Shown piece by piece: positions 52,138-61,728 of a DNA stretch of 64,000 bases (positions are counted from its first letter, which is position 1; each line of letters opens with the position of its first letter). The notes beneath the pieces are model-generated. The model was not told where the DNA came from. It saw only the letters and a list, made by a program, of their open reading frames with translations, and ran no database searches. Where the stretch lies: NCBI GenBank assembly GCA_965216225.1, contig CBDCFF010000020.1, forward strand, positions 17,076-81,075, written 5' to 3'. The stretch is from 3107 sp965216225. GTDB lineage: Bacteria; Pseudomonadota; Alphaproteobacteria; Rhodobacterales; Rhodobacteraceae. Both the position numbers and the translations under genes were made by a program.

Positions 52138-52947
52138 TCAATCAGCTTTGGTGTTTTCCGGTGTGGCTTTTTGTGCAGGCCTTCCCGGCCCCTTTGCCTT
52201 TTGTGCTGCTCTTCGCCGGTAGCTTTCGACATTCATCTCGAAGATGGTTGCGTGGTGCACGAGCCTGTCGACGGCGGCCAATGTCATGGCCGGGTCTGGA
52301 AAAATCGCATTCCACTCCCCGAAGGGCTGGTTGGCCGTGATCAACATTGAGCGGCGTTCATATCTCGCGCTGATGAGTTCGAAGAGCACACTGGTTTCAG
52401 CCTGATCCTTGGTGACGTAGGTGATGTCATCGAGGATCAGCAGATGGAATTTGTCGAGCTTTGCAATGGCACTTTCGAGGACGAGATCGCGGCGGGCCTG
52501 TTGGAGTTTCTGGACCAGATCGGTGGTGCGGCTGAATAGGACGCGGTAGCCTTGCTCGACAAGGGCGAGCCCGATGGCTGAGCCGAGATGTGATTTGCCC
52601 ACACCTGGCGGCCCAAACAGCAGGATGTTGCCGCCCTTTCCGATCCAGCTGTCGCCAGCGGTGATCGCACTGACATGGGCCTTGGACAGCATGGGGACGG
52701 CTGTGAAGTCGAAGGTGTCGATCGTTTTTCCGGGCAACAGGCGTGCCTGTGCGAGATGTCGCTCGATACGACGGCGATCTCGTTCAGCCAGTTCATGCTC
52801 CACCAGGGTGCTGAGCATCCGAGCGGCGGGCCAGCCTTCCTTGTCGGCTTGTTCCGCAAAGCGCGGCCATAGCGCCTTGATGGCTGGCAAGCGCAATTCG
52901 GTCAGAGCCAAGGTTAGGCGGGCGGTATCGGTCTGGGGCGATGTCAT
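52138..52947 (-). CDS. istB: IS21 helper ATPase IstB
   Basis: A 269-residue AAA+ protein. Walker A is LLFGPPGVGKSHLGSAIGLA (about 110); Walker B is LLILDDITYVTKDQAETSVL. A Lys-rich tail follows. IstB remodels DNA and selects the target for IstA. It overlaps the istA stop by four bases. Confidence 0.93.
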   Translation of the reverse strand: MTSPQTDTARLTLALTELRLPAIKALWPRFAEQADKEGWPAARMLSTLVEHELAERDRRRIERHLAQARLLPGKTIDTFDFTAVPMLSKAHVSAITAGDSWIGKGGNILLFGPPGVGKSHLGSAIGLALVEQGYRVLFSRTTDLVQKLQQARRDLVLESAIAKLDKFHLLILDDITYVTKDQAETSVLFELISARYERRSMLITANQPFGEWNAIFPDPAMTLAAVDRLVHHATIFEMNVESYRRRAAQKAKGPGRPAQKATPENTKAD

Positions 52948-54464
52948 GCTGTCACCTCCTGAGCGGATGGCGTACCGCCGACCAACTGGTCGTAAGATGA
53001 CAGGTCGGCCAGTTGCACCGCGACTTGGGGGAGTGCGTCTTGTGATGGGCTAAACACTGCGCGTAGGGCCGCCATGTCAGGCGGGCGCTTCTGGCGAAGG
53101 TCCTCCTCAAGCTGCGCTGCCAATTCAGCCTCGCAGCCCCGCTCGTGTGCCAGCGCCAGAAGATCGACAACCATGCGACACGCCGCCTTCTCACTGGTCT
53201 GCTCCAGCAGGAATGCGAACATGTTACGGAACGCCCGGCGCGGGAATAGCTGATCCCGATAGACCAGCCCCATCAGCGCCATGGGCTTTTTGCGCAAGGA
53301 GTGGATGACGTGGTGGTAATTGACCACGTGCCCATGGCTCCCGGTGCTCGAGGCTCGTCCGCGTGTCAGCGTTAGCAGGGCAGAGCTTCCCAGGAACAGC
53401 TCCAACCGATCATCGTAGAGCCGAACCCGCAGCTGATGCCCGATCAACCGGGATGGCACGGTGTAGAACACCTTGCGCAAGGTGAAGCCCCCGGAGGAAG
53501 TGACGCGCAACGTGATCTCCTCGTAATCCGTGGTCCGCCGCGTCGGCAAAGGTCTGAGGCTCGCACGTTCCGCATCGATACGCTTGGCATTGCGGGCGTT
53601 GATCCGGCCCACGATCTCGTCGATGAAGCGACGATAATCTTGCAAGCTTTCGAAGTCGCGCGACCCACGCATGACCAGCGCGTCCTCAATGGTGCGCTTC
53701 AGATGCCCATTGGGGCTCTCGATGGAACCGTTCTCGTGTGCGACGCCCTTGTTGTTGCGCGTCGGCGTCATTCCATAATGGTTGCACAGGGCGTCGAAGC
53801 GGTCGGTTAGATCGGCCCGGGATGACTTATCCAGGTTCTTGAAGGCCGCCGACAGGCTGTCAGTTCCATGATTGTGTGGCACGCCGCCGAGCGTCCAGAG
53901 GGCGTTCTGCAATCCCTCAGCCAGCGCCACATAGCTTTCGCCGCCCAGCACGACGTGGGCGTGCTGAAACCCGCTATAGGCAAGCCGGAAGTGATACAGT
54001 CGATGGCCCAGTGCCTCACCGGCAATGGTCACACCCAACTTGCCCATGGCGGTGAAATCCGACAGGCCCATTTTGCCCGGTGTGTGGGTCTGCCGGAAAA
54101 TGACGTCCTGTTCAGGGCCGTGTTCCGCATTCCAGGCGCGTATCCGTCGCTCCAGAGTCCGTCGGATGCCCGTACCCAGATCAGAATGCCGACGCAGAAG
54201 CTCCTCGTAAACCGCCACAGGTCGGATCCCCGGTGAGGACCGCAGAAGCGGCACGACCTCCGCATCAAAAATGTCCGCCAGCGGGTCCGGACGCCGCCGG
54301 CCGCGAGGGGCCTTCTTCTGTGATGGTAAAATTGGGTCAGCTTGCAGCCGATAGCCCGTTGCCTGGCTGATCCCCGCCTTGGCAGCGGCAACGGCAACGG
54401 AATGGGTCGATCTGAGCGTCATGAAGAGCCTCATTTGTTGGTCAGTGACATGACAGCCCGGCAT
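52944..54464 (-). CDS. istA: IS21 transposase IstA
   Basis: A 506-residue protein. The N-terminal helix-turn-helix is SVAVAAAKAGISQATGYRLQ; the rve core has D in MGLSDFTAMGKLGVTIAGEA, then GTDSLSAAF and E in ENGSIESPNGHLKRTIEDAL. The start at 54464 (MPGCHVTDQQMRLFM) follows AAGGGGATC and is the family start. It appears intact. Confidence 0.93.
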   Translation of the reverse strand: MPGCHVTDQQMRLFMTLRSTHSVAVAAAKAGISQATGYRLQADPILPSQKKAPRGRRRPDPLADIFDAEVVPLLRSSPGIRPVAVYEELLRRHSDLGTGIRRTLERRIRAWNAEHGPEQDVIFRQTHTPGKMGLSDFTAMGKLGVTIAGEALGHRLYHFRLAYSGFQHAHVVLGGESYVALAEGLQNALWTLGGVPHNHGTDSLSAAFKNLDKSSRADLTDRFDALCNHYGMTPTRNNKGVAHENGSIESPNGHLKRTIEDALVMRGSRDFESLQDYRRFIDEIVGRINARNAKRIDAERASLRPLPTRRTTDYEEITLRVTSSGGFTLRKVFYTVPSRLIGHQLRVRLYDDRLELFLGSSALLTLTRGRASSTGSHGHVVNYHHVIHSLRKKPMALMGLVYRDQLFPRRAFRNMFAFLLEQTSEKAACRMVVDLLALAHERGCEAELAAQLEEDLRQKRPPDMAALRAVFSPSQDALPQVAVQLADLSSYDQLVGGTPSAQEVTA

Positions 54465-55675
54465 GAACGATCCCCTTGCACAGAAAATCATTCCTTATCC
54501 GAGCCGGCCACAACCGTCAGGCCCGCCCCAAAAGGGCAAAACGCGTGTGCGGGGCCTCCCCAGTCGGGCTACGCCCTCCCTGCGAGCCCCCGCACACGCG
54601 TTCTCATCCTGATTGACGCTGGATTCTCACCTTGTTTGTCGCGCAGCACATGTTGCGTGTTCCGGGGATTGAAGCCGCACCGGTTTGCGCGCCCTTGCTG
54701 AAAGCAGCACACCTGATCCGGGACAAAACCACGGCGCACGATCAACCCACAGGGTTCCTGCGCAGAAACTCGAAATGGCATCGGCATTTGGGAGATGGCA
54801 ACCCGAAGCACCGGGAAGTCGCGGTTCCATTCCACATCCGCGACGCGTTCCGATCCGGCGATATCTGGCTGACCCGGTCCGAGCGGTTTGCTGATCTCAC
54901 CACATCGTTGGCGCCTGCCTCCACGTTACCTGCCTCGAAGAGGCTGGCTGTTCCCCTCAATGTCGAAGAATGGATCGCGCGGAAAAAGCAGGAGATGACC
55001 ATCGCGATGAAGGTCCTGGGGCGTGCCGCCAGATAGGACTTGTTGCCTCATGCGAGCATCGAGGCTGGGGCTCTGAAAATCGACCGCCTGCCGCCAAGCG
55101 CGCCGGAAGGGGCCGATCAGTTGGTACTCGACCTCTATGCACAGATGCCGGAAGCGCGGATCACGGATATTATGCTTGATGTGGCTGCCGAGGTTGGCTT
55201 CACCGACGCCTTCACGAACTTCCGCACCGGTGCCGTCTGCTCTGACAAACTCGGATTGATGAATGTCCCTTTGGCTGAGGGGTTGAACCTCGGGCTTCGA
55301 AAAATGGCCGAGGCATCCAACAGCCATGGATATTGGCAACTTCAACGCATCTCTCAGTGGCATATCGTCAGCGATGCCATCAACCGTGCCTTGGCTCTGG
55401 TGATTGAGGCGCAGCGCGATCTGCCAATGGCCAGGCTTTGGGGATTGGGTGATAGCGCCTCAAGCGACGGCCAGTTCTTCCCAACGGCACGACAGGGTGA
55501 AGCCATGAACCTGATCAATGCGAAATACGGCAATGAGCCTGGCATCAAGGCTTATACCCATGTGTCTGATCAGTTTGGGCCGTTCGCGTCGCAGAAAATC
55601 CCCGCGACCGTGAATGAAGCGCCGTTCATCCTCGATGGGCTGCTGACCACAGATGCGGGAAAGAGGATCAGGGAG

Positions 55676-56048
55676 TGTCCTGAATTCTGTGTATCTGTCC
55701 CGGTCCATGGGGGTTTCAAATACAGTCACGCATTGAAGCGCTCGTCGAACATAATAGCGAACTGGTTGCGGGCTGCAAACCATTCCCGAACATTCCTGCC
55801 GCCTTTCTCGAAGTTGCGGATGGCCAGATAGATCAGCTTTGTTGCGGCCTGATCGGTCGGGAACGATCCGCGGGTCTTGATTGATTTGCGGATCACCCGG
55901 TTCAGGCTCTCGATGGCGTTGGTGGTGTAGATGATCTTTCGGATCGCCGGATCGAAGGCAGGGAACGGTATCACCTCTTGCCACGCCCGGTGCCAGGCCG
56001 GGGCGATGGAGGCATGTTTTCCGGCCCGTTTTTCCTCGAATGCGTCTA
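55676..56048 (-). pseudogene. IS256-family transposase, 3' part
   Basis: Encodes LDAFEEKRAGKHASIAPAWH, RAWQEVIPFPAFDPAIRKII and YTTNAIESLNRVIRKSIKTR, ending FDERFNA. This is the C-terminus of an IS256 transposase; its upstream part lies at 58914. The two parts join exactly at a shared CTA (ADE-LDAF) once the stacked IS elements between are removed. The terminal sequence near 55676 is TGTCCTGAATTCTGTG. Confidence 0.85.
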
Positions 56049-56892
56049 GGCTCAGTCCTCATAGCCAGAATATGACGGTTGCAGCGATGTATATGGCGGA
56101 TTTGAATATATGTGCGCATCGGTCATAGCGCATCGCGATGCGCCTCCAATCCTTGAGTTTTGCGAACAGGTTTTCAACCTTGTGCCGCCTCTTGTACGTT
56201 TCGGCGCAGTGGGGGATGGTTTTGTTGCGGTTTTTCCTTGAAGGGATGCAAACCTCAATCTTCTGATCTTCAATGATTTTTCGAATCTTTGCGCTGTCGC
56301 AGCCCCGATCCGCGATCAGAACCCTGGCCGCAAGCAGGTTGGGCAGCAAAACATCCGCGCCCTTGAAGTCGCTACGCTGACCCGCCGTCAGATGCAGCCT
56401 GACAGGGCGACCCGCACCGTCTCCAACGACATGCAGTTTCGTATTCAGCCCTCCCTTTGTACGCCCGATCAGGCGCGGCCCACCCGCTGATCGGAGCCCC
56501 CTTTTTGAGACTGGACGCCGTGCGATGTGCTCTGAGATGGGTTGCGTCAATCATGAGGGTGTCGGCGTCCGGGCCAGAGGGGTTGGCCAATTCTTCGAAA
56601 ATTCGTTCGAAAATACCTTTGCGGGACCAGCGCACAAACCGATTATAGAGCGTTTTGTGAGGGCCGTATTCGGCAGGCGCATCGCGCCAGCGTTAACCGT
56701 TGCGAATAATGAAGATAATACCACTCGGCACACGACGGTCATTGACCCGGGGCTTGCCATGGGAGTTGGGAAAGAAGGGCTCAAGGCGCGCTGTTTGTGC
56801 CTCCGTCAGCCAGAAAAGATCGCTCATGTCACTACTCCGTTTTGCAGAACACTGATTCACACGTTCAAAACAAAGTCAATGGGTCCTGACCC
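56049..56892 (-). mobile_element. IS5-family (IS427-like) element
   Basis: Ends GGCTCAGTCCTCATAGCC and, inverted, GGGTCAGGACCCATTGAC, with TA on both sides (56047-56048, 56893-56894). The length is 844 bp. It is the same element as the fragment at 3829 and the copy at 63633. Confidence 0.9.
56059..56827 (-). pseudogene. IS5-family transposase in two frames, with an in-frame stop
   Basis: The first frame starts at 56827 (MSDLFWLTEAQTARLEPFFP). At codon 45 it meets TAA (56695-56693) where the copy at 63633 has TTA (NGLRWRDAP), so this copy is dead. It continues IFERIFEELANPSGPDADTL to SLKKGAPISG. The second frame (56550-56059) takes over around a run AAAAAGGGGG, giving PRLIGRTKGGLNTKLHVVGD, IADRGCDSAKIR and ending AATVIFWL. 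The A/G run suggests programmed frameshifting in the intact form. Confidence 0.85.
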
Positions 56893-56894
56893 TA

Positions 56895-58058
56895 GTCACC
56901 CGGAATTGTAATTTGTATCATTGACTGAGCGGGAATTGAGGAGGATGTTGCGATGGTGGGACGTTTGGCGGATGCAGTGGTTCTGAGCGAAGATGAGCGC
57001 CGTTTTCTCGAGGGTCAGGTTCGGCGTCACAAAGCGGCACGTTCGCTGTCGGACCGATGCCGGATGATCCTGCTGTGCGCCGATGGATTGGCGAGCAAGG
57101 AAGTGGCGGCCCGGCTTGGGGTGCATGAACACACAGTCGGCAAATGGCGCAGACGTTTTGTGCGATGCCGGATTGAAGGTCTCACCGACGAATACCGCTC
57201 CGGTCGCCCGCGCACCGTGTCGGACGATCAGGTGACTGCGGTGATTGAGCGCACGCTGAACACGACCCCGAGGGATGCGACCCATTGGTCGCTCCGAAGC
57301 ATGGCTGCGGCGACGGGACTGTCGCACACCACCCTCCGGCGGATTTGGAACGGGTTCGGCCTGCAACCGCACCGAAGCGAGACATTCAAGCTCTCAACCG
57401 ACCCGCTGTTCGTGGACAAGGTGCACGATATCGTCGGGCTGTACCTGTCACCGCCGAACAGGGCTGTCGTGTTGTGTGTTGACGAGAAATCGCAAATCCA
57501 GGCGCTGGATCGCGAACAGCCTGTGCTGCCAATGGCGCCCGGCGTGGCCGAGCGGCGCACCCACACCTGCATCCGACACGGCACGACGTCGCTTTTTGCA
57601 GCACTGGATATCGCCACCGGCGCCGTGATCGGCAAATGCTGCAAGCGGCGCCGCGCCACCGGGTTCCTCGACGTCCTCAAACAGATCGACCGGCAGATGC
57701 CGGACGGGCCGGAGGTGCATATCGTCATGGACAATTACGCCACCCACAAAACCCCGAAGATCAAGGCCTGGCTGGCACGCCGCCCGCATTGGCATGTCCA
57801 CTTCACACCGACCTCGGCTGGTTGGATCAATCAGGTGGAGCGTTGGTTTGCTGAACTGACGCGCAAGCAACTGCTGCGCGGCGTCCATCGTTCAACGGCG
57901 GAACCGGAAGCCGATATCGCTGCATTTATCGAGGCCCATAACGAAAACCCCAAACCCTGCAAATGGGTCAAACCCGCCGACCATATCCTCGCCTCCGTCA
58001 AGCGGTTCTGCCAACGCGCCCAACAAAACTCATGGGCCGAACTTTGGAGGCAGGTGAC
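56895..58058 (+). mobile_element. IS630-family element
   Basis: GTCACCCGG at 56895 and, inverted, GTCACCTGCC at 58058 look like short inverted ends. TA precedes the left end; CA follows the right end, where TA would be expected. The length is 1164 bp with one large open gene. Confidence 0.75.
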
Positions 58059-58071
58059 CAGGGCCTGTTGA
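56953..58071 (+). CDS. IS630-family transposase
   Basis: A 372-residue protein. The N-terminal helix-turn-helix is SKEVAARLGVHEHTVGKWRR; a second winged region is GRPRTVSDDQVTAVIERTLN. The DDE domain has D in VVLCVDEKSQIQALDREQ, D in VHIVMDNYATHKTPKIKAWL and E in AGWINQVERWFAELTRKQLL. The frame is uninterrupted. The last few codons read into the next IS (GGCCTGTTGA), so the C-terminus is chimeric by about four residues. Confidence 0.9.
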   Translation: MVGRLADAVVLSEDERRFLEGQVRRHKAARSLSDRCRMILLCADGLASKEVAARLGVHEHTVGKWRRRFVRCRIEGLTDEYRSGRPRTVSDDQVTAVIERTLNTTPRDATHWSLRSMAAATGLSHTTLRRIWNGFGLQPHRSETFKLSTDPLFVDKVHDIVGLYLSPPNRAVVLCVDEKSQIQALDREQPVLPMAPGVAERRTHTCIRHGTTSLFAALDIATGAVIGKCCKRRRATGFLDVLKQIDRQMPDGPEVHIVMDNYATHKTPKIKAWLARRPHWHVHFTPTSAGWINQVERWFAELTRKQLLRGVHRSTAEPEADIAAFIEAHNENPKPCKWVKPADHILASVKRFCQRAQQNSWAELWRQVTRAC

Positions 58072-58913
58072 GATTCATCGGGAGTTGATGATAGCCGCGG
58101 CCAGATAGATCATGGAGGAGAAGCTCTGATCTGTTTTGCAGGCCCGCAACGCAATACGCTTGAATTCCTTGAGTTTCCGGAAGTAATTTTCGATCAGGTG
58201 TCGCCATTTGTAGCAGTGTTTGTCAAATTCCGGCGGAAACTTCCGGTTCGATCTGGGCGGAATGACTGGCACAATCCCCGACTTGTCCAGATTTTCGCGC
58301 AACCAGTCGGCATCAAACGCCCGATCCGCGAGGAGCATCTCGCACGAAACACCCTCGATCAACTCGGATGTTTCGCTCAAATCGTGGGCTTGCCCAGGCA
58401 TCAGGCGGAAGGAGACAAGATTGCCAAGCGCATCTGTCAGAGCCAGGATTCTGGTGGTAATTCCAGAAAAAGAGTACTGTGAGAGCGCCCTGTAGCCTGG
58501 CTTTGAGCCCCCCTTTTGCGCCCTGCCCGTGGCGGTGGACCTTCACGATTGTGCCGTCAATCATGACATACTCCATGTCAGGGTCATTTGAGACAGCGTC
58601 AAATATCCGTTTGAAAACATCGGCTCTTACCCAATGGCGGAAACGTTTGTAAACGGTGTTCCAATTGCCAAAGCCGGATGGAAGATCACGCCAGGGCGCC
58701 CCGGTTCGAGCAATCCACAATACGGCTTCCAGAAAAAGACGGCTGTCACCGCCAGTGCGACCGGGATCGCGTTTCTTGCCAAAACAATGCGGTTCCATCA
58801 AAGCCCATTGCGCGTCATTGATAACAAAACGCTCGCTCAACATTTCATTCTCCCTTTTGGAAAGAATGAATCAGATGTCAGCGAAAATGAAAACCCTGAA
58901 TCTCAACAGGCCC
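58061..58913 (-). mobile_element. second IS5-family element (different subgroup)
   Basis: The ends are GGGCCTGTTGAGATTCA in inverted orientation at 58061 and 58913. TA follows on the right (58914-58915) and CA precedes on the left. The length is 853 bp. Its sequence is distinct from the element at 56049. Confidence 0.88.
58075..58843 (-). CDS. IS5-family transposase, two overlapping frames
   Basis: The first frame (58843 on) is MLSERFVINDAQWALMEPHC to EYVMIDGTIVKVHRHGQGAK. The second continues from the run AAAAGGGGGG with GGSKPGYRALSQYSFSGITT, then LALTDALGNLVSFRLMPGQA, LLADRAFDADWLRENLDKSG and RKLKEFKRIALRACKTDQSF, ending INSR. The D in MIDGT, D in LADRAFD and the late E-region complete a DDE set. 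The A4G6 run at the switch is a plausible -1 slippage site, so this copy may be functional. Confidence 0.75.
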
Positions 58914-59055
58914 TAGTTCATCGGCGGCCAAGTCGGCGGTCGAGTCGGCGGTCACCGCACCGTAAATCCGGCGCAGACCGGTGGCCACGGATTTGCGATC
59001 CTTCCAGGAGCAGAAGTTCGGAGAATGGCGCACCAGATGCACGATGCAGGTCCAC
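58914..59055 (-). pseudogene. IS256-family transposase, middle fragment
   Basis: Encodes CIVHLVRHSPNFCSWKDRKS then VATGLRRIYGAVTADSTADL AADE, the central part of an IS256 transposase. It continues in the fragment at 56048. The N-terminal part is absent. From 59056 to 59156 nothing recognisable remains before the mlaF stop codon. Confidence 0.8.
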
Positions 59056-59156
59056 GCGCTGTCGCCCTGCCCCTCGGCCCTTATGCGCGGCGCCAAGGCC
59101 CCGGCGTGACCGGCCCGCGCTGAGGCGACAGCCCCGCCATCCGGCATCTGCAAAGG

Positions 59157-59903
59157 CTACCTCACCGCCTCGATCGGCCCCTCGGCCCTGCCGTGAATGA
59201 ACTGCTCCAGACAGGGGTTGCCGCTTTCGTGCATCTCTCCCACCGGGCCGGTCCACTGGATGGCGCCGTCATGCAGCATGGCGACCCTGTCGGCGATGGC
59301 GCGGACAGAGGCCATGTCGTGGGTGATGGTCATGGCGGTGACGCCCGTCTCGGTGACGATTTCGCGGATCAGTTCATTGATGACGCCCGACATGATCGGA
59401 TCCAGCCCGGTGGTGGGTTCGTCGAAAAAGATGATTTCGGGCTCGGCGGCGATGGCGCGGGCAAGGCCCACACGTTTCTGCATCCCGCCGGAAAGCTCGG
59501 CAGGGAAAAGATCGGCAGTCTCTGCCTTCAGCCCCACCCGGCGGAGCTTTGCAATGGCAATCCCGCGGGCTTCCTCCGCCGGACGTTTGAGCGACCCCCT
59601 CAGCAGGCGGAAGGCGACATTCTGCCAGACCGGCAGCGAGTCGAACAGCGCGCCGCCCTGAAAAAGCATCCCGAAGCGGGCGAGGAAGGCATCGCGTTCG
59701 GCTTTCCTGACATCCCCGCCATCCAGCGTGATGGCGCCGCTGTCAGGTGTGATGAGGCCCAGAACACATTTCAGCGCCACCGATTTCCCGGTGCCGGAGC
59801 CGCCGATGATCACCATGCTTTCGCCCCTGGGTATCGTGAGGCTGAGCCCGCGCAGGACGCGCTTGGGACCGAACGCCTTGTGAACATTGCGAAGTTCTAT
59901 CAT
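59157..59903 (-). CDS. mlaF: ABC transporter ATPase, MlaF type
   Basis: A 248-residue ATPase. Walker A is IIGGSGTGKSVALKCVLGLI (about 33), the signature is LSGGMQKRVGLARAIA and Walker B is IIFFDEPTTGLDPIMSGVIN. The ITHDMAS switch follows. With MlaE it moves phospholipids between the membranes and keeps the outer leaflet asymmetric. The native C-terminus (EGPIEAVR) is intact although IS debris starts about 100 bases on. It overlaps mlaE by four bases. mlaD is not downstream. Confidence 0.93.
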   Translation of the reverse strand: MIELRNVHKAFGPKRVLRGLSLTIPRGESMVIIGGSGTGKSVALKCVLGLITPDSGAITLDGGDVRKAERDAFLARFGMLFQGGALFDSLPVWQNVAFRLLRGSLKRPAEEARGIAIAKLRRVGLKAETADLFPAELSGGMQKRVGLARAIAAEPEIIFFDEPTTGLDPIMSGVINELIREIVTETGVTAMTITHDMASVRAIADRVAMLHDGAIQWTGPVGEMHESGNPCLEQFIHGRAEGPIEAVR

Positions 59904-60676
59904 GCGGAGAAGAACAGTTCGGTCAGCAGATAATTGGCGGCAAGGATCAGGACGGCGGCGGCAACGACGGAGGCTTTGGTGGCGCGGCCCACGCCGCGCG
60001 CGCCGAACTCGGCGTTCATGCCGTAAAAACAGCCCGTGAGCGCGGCGAGAAAGCCGAAGACCGCGCCTTTGGCGAGGCTGGAGACGATGTCCCGCGCCTC
60101 AAGGAAATCGACGGTGTTTTGCAGATAGGTCTGCGCGTTGAACGCAAGCCGCCCGGTGCCGACGACATAACCGCCCATGATGCCGATGATGTCTCCGATC
60201 CCGACCAGCACCGGCACGGCGATCAGCGCCGCCAGCACACGGGGCACGGTCAGATATTTCATCGGGTGGGTGGAGAGCGTGACCAGCGCGTCGATCTGCT
60301 CGGTCACTTTCATCGTCGCGATCTCGGCGGCGATGGAGGAGGTGACGCGCGCGGCGATCATCAGGCCGACCAGCACCGGGCCAAGCTCGCGCACCATGCC
60401 GATGGAGACGATCTGGGGCACCACCGCCTCTGCATTGAAGCGGGCGCCGCCGGAATAGATCTGAAGCGCCAGTGCGCCGCCGGTGAAAAACGCCGTGAGG
60501 CCCACGACCGGCAGGCTGAAATAGCCGACAGACAGCAGCGCCTGACCGAATTCCCCCGGATAAAATGGCGGGCGGAAGATGTGCGAAACCGTCTGAAAGG
60601 CAAAGATCGTGACGCGCCCGATGGCGGCGAGGAAGGCCAGCGCCGATGCGCCGATGGTCGCAAGGAACCGGATCAT
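59900..60676 (-). CDS. mlaE: ABC transporter permease, MlaE type
   Basis: A 258-residue MlaE-family permease with five or six membrane segments. The family core is VVPQIVSIGMVRELGPVLVG (about 87), followed by IAARVTSSIAAEIATMKVTE and QIDALVTLSTHPMKYLTVPR. It overlaps alr by four bases and mlaF by four, so all three are translated as one unit with alr. Confidence 0.93.
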   Translation of the reverse strand: MIRFLATIGASALAFLAAIGRVTIFAFQTVSHIFRPPFYPGEFGQALLSVGYFSLPVVGLTAFFTGGALALQIYSGGARFNAEAVVPQIVSIGMVRELGPVLVGLMIAARVTSSIAAEIATMKVTEQIDALVTLSTHPMKYLTVPRVLAALIAVPVLVGIGDIIGIMGGYVVGTGRLAFNAQTYLQNTVDFLEARDIVSSLAKGAVFGFLAALTGCFYGMNAEFGARGVGRATKASVVAAAVLILAANYLLTELFFSA

Positions 60677-61728
60677 GCCCGGCCCTGCACATGGCGGCGG
60701 GTGTAGCGGGCGCCGAGCGCGGTCAGAATTTCATGGCCGATGGCACCGGCGGCGGTGGCCAGTGTGTCCACGGTCTGTTCCGGCGTGAAGACATCCAGGC
60801 GGTCCGGGACGTGGCCCAGATGCGTGACATCCACGCCGATCAGGTCCATCGAGATGCGCCCGACGACCGGGCAGGGGACGCCCCCCGCGAACAGCGGGAT
60901 TTTCCCGCCCATGGCGCGGATCAACCCATCTGCATAGCCGAAGGAAACGGTGGCGATCCGGCAGGGCGATCCGGCGACCCAGCCATCGCCATAGCCGACG
61001 GTTTCGCCTTTCGCAACATCGCGGGTCTGGATGACCGGCAGGCAGAGCGAGACCACGGCGCGGGCGTCGGCAAACGGCAGTCCGCCATAAAGGCCGACGC
61101 CGGGGCGGGTGATGTCGAAATGGTAGTCCGGCCCCAGCAGGATGCCACCGGTGGCGACCAGAGAGCGCGGGGCGTCGAAGCCCCCGGTCATCTCGCGGAA
61201 GGTCCGCAACTGCCGGGCGTTCATCGGGTGGTCCGGCTCATCCGCGCAGGCCAGATGGCTCATGACAAGGCGCGGGCGCGGACCCTGACCGGCGATCATG
61301 TCGCGCAGCGCCGCCCATTCGCCGGGGGCCATCCCCAGCCGGTTCATGCCGGTGTCGAGTTGCAGGCCGAACGGATGGCCGGGGAGCGCCTCCAGATGCC
61401 TTGTGACCTGATCGGCCGAGTTCAGCATCGGGACCAGCCCGAGATTGCCGATCATGTCCGTATCGCCGCGCATATGGCCCGAAAACACGCAGATTTCCGC
61501 CGCGTCGCCCAGGGCATCGCGCACCTTTGCGCCTTCCTCCGCCACGGCGACAAAGAACCGCCGGGCACCCGCGCGGGCCAGCGCCCCAGCCACCCGATCA
61601 GCGCCAAGCCCATAGCCGTTGGCCTTGACCACGGCGGCGGTTTCCACCGTGGCGGCGGATTTCGCATCGAGCGCGCGCCAATTGACGGCGATTGCATCCA
61701 GATCAATCGTCAGAATACCCGTACCCAT
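60673..61728 (-). CDS. alr: alanine racemase
   Basis: A 351-residue fold-type III PLP enzyme. The cofactor lysine is in AAVVKANGYGLGADRV (about 36); the second catalytic base, the Tyr of the beta domain, is in VSFGYADGL / GLYGG. VGRISMDLIGVDVTHL is typical of the C-terminal domain. It supplies D-alanine for peptidoglycan. The start at 61728 (MGTGILTIDLDAIAVNW) fits the family; an ATG at 61746 adds six residues. Neither has a clear ribosome-binding site. Confidence 0.93.
   Translation of the reverse strand: MGTGILTIDLDAIAVNWRALDAKSAATVETAAVVKANGYGLGADRVAGALARAGARRFFVAVAEEGAKVRDALGDAAEICVFSGHMRGDTDMIGNLGLVPMLNSADQVTRHLEALPGHPFGLQLDTGMNRLGMAPGEWAALRDMIAGQGPRPRLVMSHLACADEPDHPMNARQLRTFREMTGGFDAPRSLVATGGILLGPDYHFDITRPGVGLYGGLPFADARAVVSLCLPVIQTRDVAKGETVGYGDGWVAGSPCRIATVSFGYADGLIRAMGGKIPLFAGGVPCPVVGRISMDLIGVDVTHLGHVPDRLDVFTPEQTVDTLATAAGAIGHEILTALGARYTRRHVQGRA

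Larger units (their letters stand above)
52011..54650 (-). mobile_element. IS21-family element, complete, with 5-bp target duplication
   Basis: TGTTG occurs at 52006-52010 and 54651-54655. The ends are TGTAGCGCGACAATCAAG and, inverted, TGTGCTGCGCGACAAACAAG. Inside each end the words GCGTCAATCAGGATGAGAA recur (52038-52056 and inverted near 54602-54620), the multiple terminal repeats typical of IS21. The length is 2640 bp. Both istA and istB are open, so it may be active. Confidence 0.92.
50832..55675 (+). pseudogene. tnpA: Tn3-family transposase, split by IS21, with a nonsense codon and a truncated 3' end
   Basis: The TTG start after GGGGGA gives MPRRTILTRRQRARLVDLP, the family N-terminus (DUF4158 part). 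The frame runs to RYAPRML at 52010, where IS21 enters, and resumes at 54656 with RVPGIEAAPVCAPLLKAAHL. A TAG at 55034-55036 interrupts it in frame (GRAAR stop DLLPHASIEAG). The catalytic part follows (LWGLGDSASSDGQFFPTARQ). At DAGKRIRE (about 55675) an IS256 end cuts the gene, so the last part including the DDE glutamate is gone. Confidence 0.88.

Noticed and set aside
59056..59156. Possible mlaD remnant after mlaF
   Set aside because: The 100 bases show neither MlaD nor clear IS256 residues; nothing can be supported.
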